43,920 bases of DNA. Source: Prevotella sp. (GTDB lineage: Bacteria; Bacteroidota; Bacteroidia; Bacteroidales; Bacteroidaceae). This document shows positions 8,966 through 17,662 of this stretch, in pieces. The stretch is taken from positions 1-43,920 of the forward strand of contig JAFRMM010000080.1 of the NCBI GenBank assembly GCA_017430675.1, read 5' to 3'. The notes under the pieces were generated by a model. The model was not told the origin of the DNA and did no database searches. It was given only the letters and a program-made list of their open reading frames with translations. A program made the translations under genes and the position numbers. The number at the start of each line of letters is the position of its first letter. The first letter of the stretch is position 1.

Positions 8966-11314
8966 TTATTGTTGGATAATCTGGAGAGTAGTGTCGCCAG
9001 GCTTAAAGAGGAGACCCGTACATTTCTTTGCATCGGCCTTGTAGGGTTTCAACTCGATAGTGTCCCAGTCGATCTGATCCGTGCGCTGGGCGAGCGGGGC
9101 ATGGGGAATCAGGGAGCCATCCTTCACCAAGATGATGGCAGGGATTTTGCCCGCCTCGATGGTCTGGTAGCCGCTATCGTACACCTTACCCGTCTGGTAA
9201 TCGATCCACTTACCCTGAGGCAGATAGACCATCCGCTCGTTGCCAGACTCCATCAGGGGAGCCACGAGGATCTGCGAGCCAAACATATACTCATCCTCCA
9301 CGAGCCAAGCACCCGGATCCTGCGGGAACTCCACGAGCAGGGCACGCACCATCGGCAGACCGCGCTCCGTGCAGTCCTTCGCCTGGGCATAGACGTAGGG
9401 CATCAGTTTGTACTTCATTTCGGCACAGGCACGGAAGGCATCGGTAAATGACTCGCTGATCAGCCAAGGCTCCGTGGGAGGCGCACCGTGGGCACGGGTG
9501 TGACTGCTCAGGAAGCCGAAGGGCAGCCAACGGCGATAGATATCCTCAGGTGAGGCCGTGACGAAACCGCCCATGTCATGACTCCAGAACGAGAAGCCGC
9601 TGAGGCCGAAAGAGAGACCACCGCGCAGGTCACCAAGCAGACCTGTGTTCGTGGTGGCGGCATCACCACCCCAATGCAGGGCATAGCGCTGACTACCTGC
9701 CCAGGCAGAGCGCGCCCAAATGATGCCCTCGCCAGGATGATTGCGCTCGACAACCTCCCAAAGTGCCTTATTATAGCGCAGGGGATAGAGGTTATGCTCG
9801 TAGAGGCCACCCTTGCCACTATGGTAGAAGCCATTATAAGGCGCTGCCTCACCGAAGTCGCACTTGATGGTGGAGACGCCCTGCTTCATCAGGCCCTCGA
9901 TCTTCGACTGGTACCAACTGACGGTCTCAGGATTGGAGAAGTCGAGGATGGCATCCTCCACTGGCATGCCGCCCGTGGCGTTCACCACATGCAGACCGCG
10001 CTCGATGATCTCCGGGAAGAAACGGTTCTTCGGCGTGAAGTAAGGCAACTGCCACAGACAGGTGTGGAAGCCGTCCTTGGAAAGTTGTTTCAGCATGCCG
10101 ACAGGATCCTTAAAACGATCCTTGGCAAACTGATAATCGCACTGCCAATCAACGCCAAACCAACCTGTATCAAAGTGGATGACATCGGAAGGAATCCTAT
10201 GGGCACGGAGTTGCTTGGCGATCTCCAGACCCTCCTCCTGTGAAAAGTAGGTGATACGGCTCATCCATGTACCGAAACTCCAGAGGGGCAGCATCGGCGA
10301 CTTACCCGTGATGTCCGTATATTCATTCAGGATATCCTTCGGTTCTCCGAAGAAAATGAAAAAGTCCATCTGTTCATCAGCCATAAACAGACGGTCTGCA
10401 CCGATATAGGAGGCCCCGAAATCGCAGGTCACGGGGGCCGACGTATGCATGAAGATGCCATAGCCACGATTCGAGAAAAAGAAGGGCACGGGCTTGTACT
10501 GGCCGTCGGTCTCCGGTCCTTGAGGATCGGTGACGGAGAGATGTACCTTCTGCCCCACCTTATTCAAAGAGGTGAACGACTCGCCACAGCCATAGATGCG
10601 TTCACCGGGTGCTAACGTCAGCACGGGATTCACGCTACGGGAATTGTCTGAGCCGCGCTTGATGAAGGAGAAGGGCAACAGTTTCACCTGACTCGAATCA
10701 TTATCTATAATATGCCGCGTCTGTGTCAGGATCCTGCCCTTCGCATCCTTGAGGACAATGCGCCACGGATATTTCTGTATCTCGATGGTGCCATAGTCTG
10801 ACCTATAAACAATGCTATTCTGCGTCACCTGCAAAGCACTCGGGGACTGTCCCTCGCGTGTCGCCCTGCGCTTAAACTGCTCGCAGAACATCACATCGTC
10901 TGCATCATTGTCTTTCGGCTCTATCGGCGTGGTCAGCATCCTGATCCTCGCCGTCCTCGGACTCACCCACTCTATCTTGATCTTCAGTTCCGGATCATTC
11001 TCATACGCCGCATCAGGGAAGTCGAGCATCTGCATCCGCACGGGCCAGTAGCCATTCAGGTTGAATGCCTGACGGGGCGACAGGCGATAGCGCTTCCACT
11101 GCACCAGTCCCTCACCCTTCGCCACATCGAAACTCACGAGTGAGTCTGCAAGGAAATAGGTGTTCGACAGGTCGTAGAAGTCTGTTGACATGTCCTTTTG
11201 CATACATTGCAGGTACTGGACACCTGCATTGGTCTGGATCTGGGCTGTAGCCGTGGTTATACCACCAAGCACACTGATTAGGCAAATAGCACTGATAAGA
11301 TTCTTCGTCATCAT
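8966..11314 (-). CDS. Glycoside hydrolase family 31, YicI-like (alpha-xylosidase or alpha-glucosidase)
   Basis: Retaining exo-alpha-glycosidase. The start is set at the MMTKNL methionine because an upstream TTG-initiated frame would begin inside the promoter. A signal peptide (ISAICLISVLGGITTATAQ) shows export. Domains are an N-terminal beta-sandwich, then the (beta/alpha)8 barrel. The nucleophile motif is KCDFGEAAPYNG (Asp about residue 485), matching the KTDFGE motif of E. coli YicI. The acid/base motif is ARSAWAGSQRYALHWGGDAAT (Asp about 550). SSHTRAHGAPPTEPW follows, then C-terminal sandwich domains. The motif type favours alpha-xyloside hydrolysis, but specificity is inferred. It is transcribed alone and away from the sensor genes at 11.4 kb, which may or may not regulate it. 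Confidence 0.9.
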   Translation of the reverse strand: MMTKNLISAICLISVLGGITTATAQIQTNAGVQYLQCMQKDMSTDFYDLSNTYFLADSLVSFDVAKGEGLVQWKRYRLSPRQAFNLNGYWPVRMQMLDFPDAAYENDPELKIKIEWVSPRTARIRMLTTPIEPKDNDADDVMFCEQFKRRATREGQSPSALQVTQNSIVYRSDYGTIEIQKYPWRIVLKDAKGRILTQTRHIIDNDSSQVKLLPFSFIKRGSDNSRSVNPVLTLAPGERIYGCGESFTSLNKVGQKVHLSVTDPQGPETDGQYKPVPFFFSNRGYGIFMHTSAPVTCDFGASYIGADRLFMADEQMDFFIFFGEPKDILNEYTDITGKSPMLPLWSFGTWMSRITYFSQEEGLEIAKQLRAHRIPSDVIHFDTGWFGVDWQCDYQFAKDRFKDPVGMLKQLSKDGFHTCLWQLPYFTPKNRFFPEIIERGLHVVNATGGMPVEDAILDFSNPETVSWYQSKIEGLMKQGVSTIKCDFGEAAPYNGFYHSGKGGLYEHNLYPLRYNKALWEVVERNHPGEGIIWARSAWAGSQRYALHWGGDAATTNTGLLGDLRGGLSFGLSGFSFWSHDMGGFVTASPEDIYRRWLPFGFLSSHTRAHGAPPTEPWLISESFTDAFRACAEMKYKLMPYVYAQAKDCTERGLPMVRALLVEFPQDPGAWLVEDEYMFGSQILVAPLMESGNERMVYLPQGKWIDYQTGKVYDSGYQTIEAGKIPAIILVKDGSLIPHAPLAQRTDQIDWDTIELKPYKADAKKCTGLLFKPGDTTLQIIQQ

Positions 11315-11338
11315 TTGTAGTTTTTTCGTTTTCTTCTG

Positions 11339-11346
11339 CAAAAATA
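11339..11346 (-). promoter_or_regulatory. -7 promoter box for GH31 gene
   Basis: On the minus strand the box reads TATTTTTG, matching the Bacteroidetes TAnnTTTG. It would give a leader of about 20 nt before the start at 11314. No good -33 TTTG lies 20 bases upstream. Confidence 0.5.
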
Positions 11347-11388
11347 CAACTTTTTTCCGTAATGCACCGATATTTTGAAATAATTTTG

Positions 11389-11396
11389 TATATTTG
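11389..11396 (+). promoter_or_regulatory. -7 promoter box for sensor gene pair
   Basis: TATATTTG matches TAnnTTTG and lies 8 bases before the ATG at 11405, so the transcript would be nearly leaderless. It is divergent from the GH31 promoter about 50 bases away. No clear -33 box is seen. Confidence 0.45.
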
Positions 11397-11404
11397 CGCC
11401 ATAT

Positions 11405-12040
11405 ATGAAGGAAAAAGGCTACCGACTAAATCGCTTGGATTCTCTTTCCACCCAGATTATCCTATGGGTGGGAGGTTGTTCGTTGGCTGTCTTCGTGGTC
11501 GTTTTCCTATGTATGCGCTACTACGACCTGCCGTCCTTCCCTTTAGTAACCGCAGCCCTCTGTCTGTTGATGCTGCTGGTGCTCTGCCGAATCGTCGTGT
11601 CCTATCACCTGAACCCCCTGCGTCTGTTGGCCGATTCTGCCCAGCGCATGGCGGAGGGACATCTTGACGAACGGGTACCAGACAGCGGGCACAAGGACGA
11701 GATCGGCCAGTTGCAGAACAACTTCGTGGCCATGCAGCACTCGCTGGCAGACTACATCTCAGACCTACGCCAGAAACAAGAGGCGCTTAGTCTGCAGAAC
11801 GAGAAACTGCAGACTGCCTACGAACAGGCGAAGGAGTCTGACCGCGTGAAAGAACACTTCCTCAGCAACATGACGGAGCAGATGACGCGTAGCGTGAACT
11901 CCATCACCTCACTGACGGAAGCCATGTGCGACAATTATAAGGATCTTACCAGATCTGACATGGTGAAACTCCAGATACAGATCCTGAACGACACCGAGAC
12001 CGTCACCTTATTACTCAACAAAATGCTCAGTGCCACATGA
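11405..12040 (+). CDS. Membrane HAMP protein with degenerate kinase dimerisation segment
   Basis: A 211-aa protein with two membrane helices (about residues 18-37 and 43-63) and a very short periplasmic loop, so there is no obvious sensor domain. A HAMP domain (about 64-118; LNPLRLLADSAQRMAEGHLDERVP) leads to a coiled coil. The HisKA-like helix FLSNMTEQMTRSVNSIT has Glu where the phospho-acceptor His of FLxNMSHELRTPLN is expected, and Thr-Arg in place of Arg-Thr-Pro. It stops after the second dimerisation helix; there is no HATPase domain. The stop overlaps the ATG of the next, complete kinase (ATGA), so the two are translationally coupled. It could be a truncated kinase kept as a heterodimer partner or regulator. 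Confidence 0.75.
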   Translation: MKEKGYRLNRLDSLSTQIILWVGGCSLAVFVVVFLCMRYYDLPSFPLVTAALCLLMLLVLCRIVVSYHLNPLRLLADSAQRMAEGHLDERVPDSGHKDEIGQLQNNFVAMQHSLADYISDLRQKQEALSLQNEKLQTAYEQAKESDRVKEHFLSNMTEQMTRSVNSITSLTEAMCDNYKDLTRSDMVKLQIQILNDTETVTLLLNKMLSAT

Positions 12041-13938
12041 AGTCACTCGTCAGTTACATACAACAGCGCCTTTCCCTGCGCTTGGGACTTCAGATCCTGA
12101 TCGTCGTCTGCCTGGTCTTCGGAGCCTTCCTCAGTTATGTGTTCTACCAGACAAAGCAGTATGCGAAGCAGGAGGCCATCAACCATGCCACACTGGTGCT
12201 CGACACGACGGAACTCCACATCAATACGATCATGGACGAGGTGGAGGCTGCCACTACCAGCATGGAGCCCCTTATCCTGAAGCATCTGAAGCCCGACTCC
12301 CTGATGGCCTATTCCCGTCGGATGCTGGAGCAGAATCCTGACGTGCTGGGCTTCACCATCGCCATGGAACCAGACTTCTTCCCAGAGCAGGGCCGTCTGT
12401 TCTCTGCCTATTCTTTAAGAAGGGGCAATTCCATCATCACTATCAATGAAAACAACTACGAGTACTTCGAAAGAATATGGTATAAGATGCCCCACGAACA
12501 GCAAAAGGGCTATTGGCCAGAGCCCTATATCGACGACGGCGATGGCGTGCTCACCTCATCGGAATACAACTATTCCTACTGCAAGCCCCTGTTCGACAGC
12601 AGAAGGCGCATCATCGGCGTCCTCTGTACGGACATGCTGCTGAAGCGGATCTCTGAGGCTGTCACAAAAGTCAATGCCTATCCCAACTCCTCTGCCATCA
12701 TGCTCAGCCACGACGGACGGTATATCGTGCACCCCGACACGGCCAAACTCGTCAGACAGACGATTTTCTCCGACCCTGATCCTCAAGCCCGGCATGACGT
12801 GACTCGTCTTGGTGAAGCCATGCTGGCAGGTCAAAGCGGTATGCAGCAGATGATTGTCGATGGACAGGATGCCTACGTTTTCTATCGCCCACTGAAGCGG
12901 ACGGGATGGAGCATCGCCATCGTCTGTCCTGCGAGCGACATCTTCCAAAACTACTACCAACTGCTTTTCTACGTCTGGACCATTATCATCATCTCGCTTA
13001 TCATACTCCTGATACTATGCTATCAGTCTATCAGACGCTCGATTATTCCCCTGAACCAACTTGCCCTTCAGACACAGCACATCACCGAAGGACATTTCGA
13101 GGAGCCGCTATTCCCCAGTCAACGCCAAGATTCCGTAGGACGATTGCAGAATAGTTTTATCCGCATGCAACAGTCACTACACATGCATATCAGCGAGATC
13201 AAGAGAATCAATGATGAGATGGAGGAGCGAAACCAGGAACTCGTCAGAGCCAGCCAACTTGTGCAGGAGGCAGACCAGCAGAAGACGGCCTTCGTACAAG
13301 ACATGTCACATCAGATACGCACACCGCTCAACATCATCAACGGCTTCACGCAAGTGCTTTCTGCCGACTACCACGACATCCCCGACAATGAACTCAACGA
13401 CATCATCACCCGCATGAGGTCCAGTGCCAGGTCGCTCAGCCATATCACCCGTATGCTCATCGTCTCCTCTACTACTGACAGCGAACGGCTTAACGGGAAG
13501 CAGACCACCTTCAGTTGCAATGCACTTTGTCAGGAGGCCATTTCCTCTATCATACCCATGAACCCTGATACCGTCAACATCTCTGTGAAAACGGACTTAC
13601 CTGACGATTTCATGATTCACTCTGATCGCGAGGCGCTCTTATTCATCCTCAGCGAATTGCTCAATAATGCCAATAAATTCACCCAACAGGGCAGTATCAC
13701 GCTGGCGTGCAGTCAGACGGACAGGCAGACTGTCACCTTTGCCGTGAGTGACACAGGTATCGGCATTGCCGAGGGTGACCGCGAGCGCATCTTCACCCAG
13801 TTCACGAAAGTCAACAACTTCACGGAGGGAATAGGTCTCGGTCTGTCGCTCTGTCAGCGGACAGCCGTGATGCTAGGGGGTAACCTCGTGATCGACACCT
13901 CTTACCAAGAAGGCTCCCGTTTTATCCTAACGCTATAA
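12037..13938 (+). CDS. Sensor histidine kinase, Cache-HAMP-HisKA-HATPase
   Basis: A 633-aa membrane kinase. A helix at about residues 17-38 is followed by a large periplasmic Cache-type domain to about residue 300 (including DVLGFTIAMEPDFF, VLCTDMLLKRISE and SAIMLSHDGRYIVHPD). A second helix is at about 307-330, then HAMP (about 331-385) and a coiled coil. HisKA has the H-box FVQDMSHQIRTPLNII (His 425). The HATPase has the N-box LSELLNNANKFT, G1 DTGIGI and G2 GIGLGLSLC, so it appears catalytically intact. It has no receiver domain and no response regulator gene adjoins it, so its partner lies elsewhere. It is coupled to the preceding kinase-like fragment. Ligand unknown; Cache domains usually bind small organic acids, amino acids or similar molecules. 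Confidence 0.92.
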   Translation: MKSLVSYIQQRLSLRLGLQILIVVCLVFGAFLSYVFYQTKQYAKQEAINHATLVLDTTELHINTIMDEVEAATTSMEPLILKHLKPDSLMAYSRRMLEQNPDVLGFTIAMEPDFFPEQGRLFSAYSLRRGNSIITINENNYEYFERIWYKMPHEQQKGYWPEPYIDDGDGVLTSSEYNYSYCKPLFDSRRRIIGVLCTDMLLKRISEAVTKVNAYPNSSAIMLSHDGRYIVHPDTAKLVRQTIFSDPDPQARHDVTRLGEAMLAGQSGMQQMIVDGQDAYVFYRPLKRTGWSIAIVCPASDIFQNYYQLLFYVWTIIIISLIILLILCYQSIRRSIIPLNQLALQTQHITEGHFEEPLFPSQRQDSVGRLQNSFIRMQQSLHMHISEIKRINDEMEERNQELVRASQLVQEADQQKTAFVQDMSHQIRTPLNIINGFTQVLSADYHDIPDNELNDIITRMRSSARSLSHITRMLIVSSTTDSERLNGKQTTFSCNALCQEAISSIIPMNPDTVNISVKTDLPDDFMIHSDREALLFILSELLNNANKFTQQGSITLACSQTDRQTVTFAVSDTGIGIAEGDRERIFTQFTKVNNFTEGIGLGLSLCQRTAVMLGGNLVIDTSYQEGSRFILTL

Positions 13939-13980
13939 GACTATTTTTTCACTTTATCGTATAACATAAAAACTAAAAAC

Positions 13981-15045
13981 ATGAACAAAAGAACTTTATT
14001 GTGTGCAGCCTTTGCGATACTGGCACTGGCAGCCTGTAAGAACAGTCCGAATCAAGTGGCTGAAGTGATTGACCTGCCTCGTGCAGAAACTCCCGACAGT
14101 GTAACTAAGGCTATGGAGGGTTTCTTCCAGCAGGCTGCCGATGACTCGCTGGATATCCATAGCGTGATGATTGTCAAGGACGGCAGTGTCATCTTCAGTC
14201 GTTGGCAGAGCGAGGGTGTAGATAGCGTGCCTCACGTGCTCCACTCCGTCAGCAAAACCTTTACCGCTACCGCCGTGGGTCTCGCCATCGCTGATGGTAA
14301 GATGGCCCTGACGGACAAGGTCATCGACTACTTCCCAGACAAACTGCCCGCCGAGGTCAGCGACAATCTGAGGGCCATGACCGTGCGCGACCTGCTCACC
14401 ATGTCATGCGGACATGACGTCGAGCCGTCTTGGCGCGGTACCAACGATCAAGACTGGGTAACTATCTTCCTTGCTCATCCCGTCGTACACGAACCGGGTA
14501 CTTTCTATCTTTACAACAGCCTCGGTACCTATATGCTCTCGGCCATCGTGCAGCAGGTGACGGGCGAGAAGGTGGTCGATTACCTGACACCCCGCCTCTT
14601 CGAGCCGCTGCACATCGACAAGCCCAAATGGGAAGAGAGTCCGCAGGGCATCAACTGCGGCGGATGGGGACTCTATCTGAAGACTGAGGACCTGGCGAAG
14701 ATGGGCCAGTTGCTGCTGCAGAAGGGTGAATGGAACGGCCAGCAACTGATTCCCGCCGAGTGGGTGGCTGAGATGTCGAAGAAACAGGTGGAGAGCATCA
14801 ACCCTGGTACCCGTATCGAACAGGCAGCCGAGCGTGGCATGACCGTTGAGACCAGCGACTGGATGCAGGGTTACGGCTACCAGATGTGGCGCTGCCGTCC
14901 CGGCTGCTTCCGTGCCGACGGAGCCCGCGGCCAGTATATCATCGTCGTGCCTGACAAGAACGCTGTGATTGCCATCACCTCCAACGTCGAGGATCTGCAG
15001 GCCGAACTGAACCTTGTCTGGAACAAGATCTTACCAGTACTTTAG
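13981..15045 (+). CDS. Serine hydrolase lipoprotein, beta-lactamase class C family
   Basis: A 354-aa exported lipoprotein. The lipobox is LAAC with Cys at residue 19. The beta-lactamase/penicillin-binding fold is indicated by the nucleophile motif SVSK in HSVSKTFTATAVGLAIADGKMAL (Ser about residue 90) and the Tyr motif YNS in FYLYNSLGTYMLSAI (about 178-180). The last third has the GYGYQMWRC strand where the K/H-T-G equivalent lies. Such Bacteroidetes proteins are mostly esterases, D-aminopeptidases or peptidoglycan hydrolases rather than true beta-lactamases. It starts 42 bases after the kinase gene and is followed closely by the dehydrogenase. Substrate cannot be told. Confidence 0.88.
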   Translation: MNKRTLLCAAFAILALAACKNSPNQVAEVIDLPRAETPDSVTKAMEGFFQQAADDSLDIHSVMIVKDGSVIFSRWQSEGVDSVPHVLHSVSKTFTATAVGLAIADGKMALTDKVIDYFPDKLPAEVSDNLRAMTVRDLLTMSCGHDVEPSWRGTNDQDWVTIFLAHPVVHEPGTFYLYNSLGTYMLSAIVQQVTGEKVVDYLTPRLFEPLHIDKPKWEESPQGINCGGWGLYLKTEDLAKMGQLLLQKGEWNGQQLIPAEWVAEMSKKQVESINPGTRIEQAAERGMTVETSDWMQGYGYQMWRCRPGCFRADGARGQYIIVVPDKNAVIAITSNVEDLQAELNLVWNKILPVL

Positions 15046-15073
15046 TCTGTCACACCAAATTTACAAAAAGAGT

Positions 15074-16258
15074 ATGAAGGATTTCAATTATTACGCACCA
15101 ACGGAAGTGGTGTTTGGAGAACAAAGTGAGGAGCAGGTGGCTGCTCTCGTGAAGAAATACGGTGGCACGAAGGTGCTGGTGCACTATGGCGGACAGAGCG
15201 CCCAGCGTTCCGGACTGCTCGACAAGATCTGCGGACTGCTCAAGGAAGGCGGGATAGAATACATCACCCTCGGCGGTGTGGTACCCAACCCTCGTCTGTC
15301 ACTGGCACAGAAAGGTATCGACCTGTGCCGTCAGAAGGGTATTGACTTCATCCTCGCCGTGGGTGGCGGCAGTGTCATCGACTCGTCGAAGTGCATCGCC
15401 TACGGTGTCTGCTTCGAGGGCGACGTGTGGGACATCTACTTAGGCAAGGCCGAGCCGACGACGATGCTGCCCGTGGCCTCGGTGCTCACCATCCCCGCCG
15501 CTGGCAGTGAGATGAGTGAGGCAAGCGTCATCACCAACGAGGACGGTGACGTGAAACTGGGCTACTCCAACGACATGTCGCGCCCGAAGTTCGCCATCAT
15601 GAACCCGCGTCGCACCTTCACCCTGCCCCCCTACCAGACGGCAGCCGGCGTGACGGATATGATGATGCACACCATGGAGCGCTACTTCACCAAGGACGAT
15701 GACATGGACCTGACCACTGATCTGGCAGAAGCCGTGCTGCGACGGATGAAGGCGGCCGTGTTCGATGTGCTGAAGAATCCCGAGGATTATCGCCAGCGTG
15801 CCCAGATCATGTGGGGTGGCAGTGTCGCCCACAACGGACTGACGGGCTGTGGTGTCCACGACGACTGGGCCACCCATCAGTTGGAGCACGAACTGAGTGG
15901 CATGTTCGACGTGACGCATGGTGCCGGTCTTGCCGCCATCTGGCCGAGTTGGGCCCGTTATGTGATGCACGAGAACCTAAGCCGTTTCGTGCGCTTCGCC
16001 GTCAACGTGATGGACGTGCCCAACGACTTCACCGATCCCGAGGGTACTGCCCTGAAGGGCATCGAGGCCATGGAGCGTTTCTATAAAGCCATCGGCATGC
16101 CCATCAATATCAAGGAACTGATTGGCAAGGAGATCACTGACGAGGAGATCAAGGAGATGACGCGCAAATGCAGCCGCGACTACACCGCTACCTGCGGCTG
16201 CCTGAAAGTGCTCAAGGCAGAAGACATGGAAATAATCTATCAAATGGCAAGAGGATGA
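15074..16258 (+). CDS. Iron-containing alcohol dehydrogenase (BDH/YqhD-like)
   Basis: An NAD(P)H-dependent aldehyde reductase/alcohol dehydrogenase of the type III family. The start is the ATG at 15074 (MKDFNYYAPTEVVFGEQ), since the longer frame overlaps the upstream gene and lacks similarity. The nucleotide-binding motif ILAVGGGSVIDSSK is near residue 95. The metal ligands are in GVTDMMMHTMERYF (Asp and His, about 195-200), HQLEHELSG (about 270) and DVTHGAGLA (about 285). The length of 394 aa is typical of the butanol dehydrogenase branch. Its stop overlaps the ATG of the next gene by 4 bases (ATGA), so the two are co-translated. Confidence 0.92.
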   Translation: MKDFNYYAPTEVVFGEQSEEQVAALVKKYGGTKVLVHYGGQSAQRSGLLDKICGLLKEGGIEYITLGGVVPNPRLSLAQKGIDLCRQKGIDFILAVGGGSVIDSSKCIAYGVCFEGDVWDIYLGKAEPTTMLPVASVLTIPAAGSEMSEASVITNEDGDVKLGYSNDMSRPKFAIMNPRRTFTLPPYQTAAGVTDMMMHTMERYFTKDDDMDLTTDLAEAVLRRMKAAVFDVLKNPEDYRQRAQIMWGGSVAHNGLTGCGVHDDWATHQLEHELSGMFDVTHGAGLAAIWPSWARYVMHENLSRFVRFAVNVMDVPNDFTDPEGTALKGIEAMERFYKAIGMPINIKELIGKEITDEEIKEMTRKCSRDYTATCGCLKVLKAEDMEIIYQMARG

Positions 16259-17271
16259 AGATACTCATCATCGGAGGAACAGGCACAATCAGCAGTGCCA
16301 TCACCAGACAGTTAGCAGCCAGCGGCCACGACCTGTGGCTGTTGAATCGCGGCACGCGTAAAAGCGAGGTGCCCGCCAGTGTAAACCAAGTCATCTGCGA
16401 CATCGACGACGAGGCAGAGGTGCTGCGCCAGACAGGCAACGAACAGTTCGATGCCGTCTGCGAGTTCATCGGCTTCCTGCCCTCGCAGGTGGAGCGCGAC
16501 ATCCGGCTCTTCAAGGGGCGCACCCGCCAGTATGTCTATATCAGTTCGGCCTCGGCCTACAACAAGCCAGCCGCCAGCCACTTCATCACGGAGGGGACGG
16601 CCCTCGCCAACCCCTACTGGGAGTATTCGCGCAACAAGATCGCCTGTGAGGAACTGCTGATGCACGAGTACCGCGACAACGGCTTCCCTGTCACCATCAT
16701 CCGTCCCAGCCATACCTATTGCGAACGGGGCGTGCCCGTGAGTGTGCATGGTCCGAAAGGCAGTTGGCAGGTGCTGAAACGTATGATGGCGGGTAAGCCC
16801 GTACTGGTGCATGGCGATGGCAGTTCGCTCTGGACACTGACATGGAACGAGGACTTTGCCCGTGGTTTCATCGGTCTGCTGGGCAATCCCAAGGCCATCG
16901 GCGAGGCCTTCCAGATCATGAGCGACGAGCAACTGACATGGAACCAGATCTACCAGTGTGTCGCCAATGCCCTGGGCGTGGAGTTCCGACCGTATTATGT
17001 CGCCTCAGAGTTCCTCGCCGCCACCTCACCCAAGGAGTGGGACTTCACGGGTAATCTCCTGGGCGACAAGGCTGTCACCGTCGTCTTCGACTGCACGAAA
17101 CTGAAACATGCCGTACCAGGTTTCCAGACCACCGTCCGTTTCGACGAGGGTGTCCGCCGCTGCGTCGCCTACCTGAAGGAGCATCCTGAACTGCAGACGG
17201 AAGATCCTGAGTTCGATGCCTGGTGCGACCGTGTCATCGCCGCCCAGGAACAAGCCAGGAAATCCCTATAG
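16255..17271 (+). CDS. NAD-dependent epimerase/dehydratase (extended SDR family)
   Basis: A 338-aa Rossmann-fold protein. The start is the ATG at 16255, which overlaps the dehydrogenase stop. The N-terminal motif MKILIIGGTGTISSAITRQL is the GxxGxxS/G dinucleotide-binding loop. YVYISSASAYNKP and YSRNKIACEELL supply the Ser and the Tyr-x-x-x-Lys catalytic residues of extended SDRs. PVTIIRPSHTYCERGVP continues the fold. The C-terminal half resembles sugar-nucleotide epimerases of the atypical (CSP41/3-beta-HSD-like) group. The substrate is unknown. It ends the operon before a strong terminator. Confidence 0.9.
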   Translation: MKILIIGGTGTISSAITRQLAASGHDLWLLNRGTRKSEVPASVNQVICDIDDEAEVLRQTGNEQFDAVCEFIGFLPSQVERDIRLFKGRTRQYVYISSASAYNKPAASHFITEGTALANPYWEYSRNKIACEELLMHEYRDNGFPVTIIRPSHTYCERGVPVSVHGPKGSWQVLKRMMAGKPVLVHGDGSSLWTLTWNEDFARGFIGLLGNPKAIGEAFQIMSDEQLTWNQIYQCVANALGVEFRPYYVASEFLAATSPKEWDFTGNLLGDKAVTVVFDCTKLKHAVPGFQTTVRFDEGVRRCVAYLKEHPELQTEDPEFDAWCDRVIAAQEQARKSL

Positions 17272-17296
17272 AATCATCATTTTAAAAATCCATTCA

Positions 17297-17352
17297 CCTT
17301 TCAGCCGAGCGCTTACCTGCTGAGTATCAAGCAGTTCGGCTGAAAGGTCTTT
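17297..17352 (+). terminator. Rho-independent terminator after epimerase
   Basis: A perfect 12-bp stem (17297-17308 with 17336-17347) encloses a 27-nt loop that holds a further small hairpin (17317-17320 with 17331-17334). It is followed directly by a run of T (tctttttt). It closes the 14-17 kb operon and marks the left boundary of the AT-rich island. Confidence 0.85.
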
Positions 17353-17363
17353 TTTGCGCCACT

Positions 17364-17479
17364 ATAGTTGTCAAACTACATACCCTCCTTTCCTAACGAC
17401 CTACATTATAGTAATTTGACAATTGTCAAACAATCGTTTGACAGTTGTAATTTAATCGTTTGACAATTGTCAAACGATT
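17364..17479. repeat. Cluster of TTTGACAATTGTCAAA palindromes
   Basis: A perfect 16-bp palindrome TTTGACAATTGTCAAA is at 17415-17430. A perfect 26-bp palindrome with the same core flanked by AATCG/CGATT is at 17454-17479. Two partial copies lie around 17366-17376 (GTTGTCAAAC) and 17434-17447 (GTTTGACAGTTG). All are within 120 bases upstream of the first DUF1016 gene. A related half-site with GTTTGACAATTG occurs at 40372-40383. The arrangement suits an operator array or a small palindromic repeat family. Confidence 0.75.
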
Positions 17480-17611
17480 ATAACTCAATCCCAAAGGAAT
17501 GCCATCCAGTACGACAGGATAATAACACCTTCAAACAACATTATTACATGCTACTTGCTTCTTTATTGCCATTTTTCCGCTAAAAATATCCGGTGTTCAA
17601 AAAGATTTATG

Positions 17612-17619
17612 TAAATTTG
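17612..17619 (+). promoter_or_regulatory. -7 promoter box for first DUF1016 gene
   Basis: TAAATTTG matches TAnnTTTG and lies 43 bases before the ATG at 17663. No -33 TTTG at the usual distance, which would fit activator dependence, perhaps through the palindrome cluster just upstream. Confidence 0.45.
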
Positions 17620-17662
17620 CATCGTAAAACAAAGAACGATATGAATAACAAAGAACTGAGAC

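Noticed and set aside
9578..10243. 221-codon plus-strand frame inside the first GH31 gene
   Set aside because: Antisense to the GH31 catalytic region; no independent signals.
13981..15045. True antibiotic-resistance beta-lactamase
   Set aside because: Only the general class C fold motifs (SVSK, YNS) are visible and the lipoprotein layout fits the broad serine hydrolase family; resistance cannot be claimed.
17364..17479. CRISPR-like array
   Set aside because: The repeats are palindromes of unequal length with very short, irregular spacing and no cas genes nearby.
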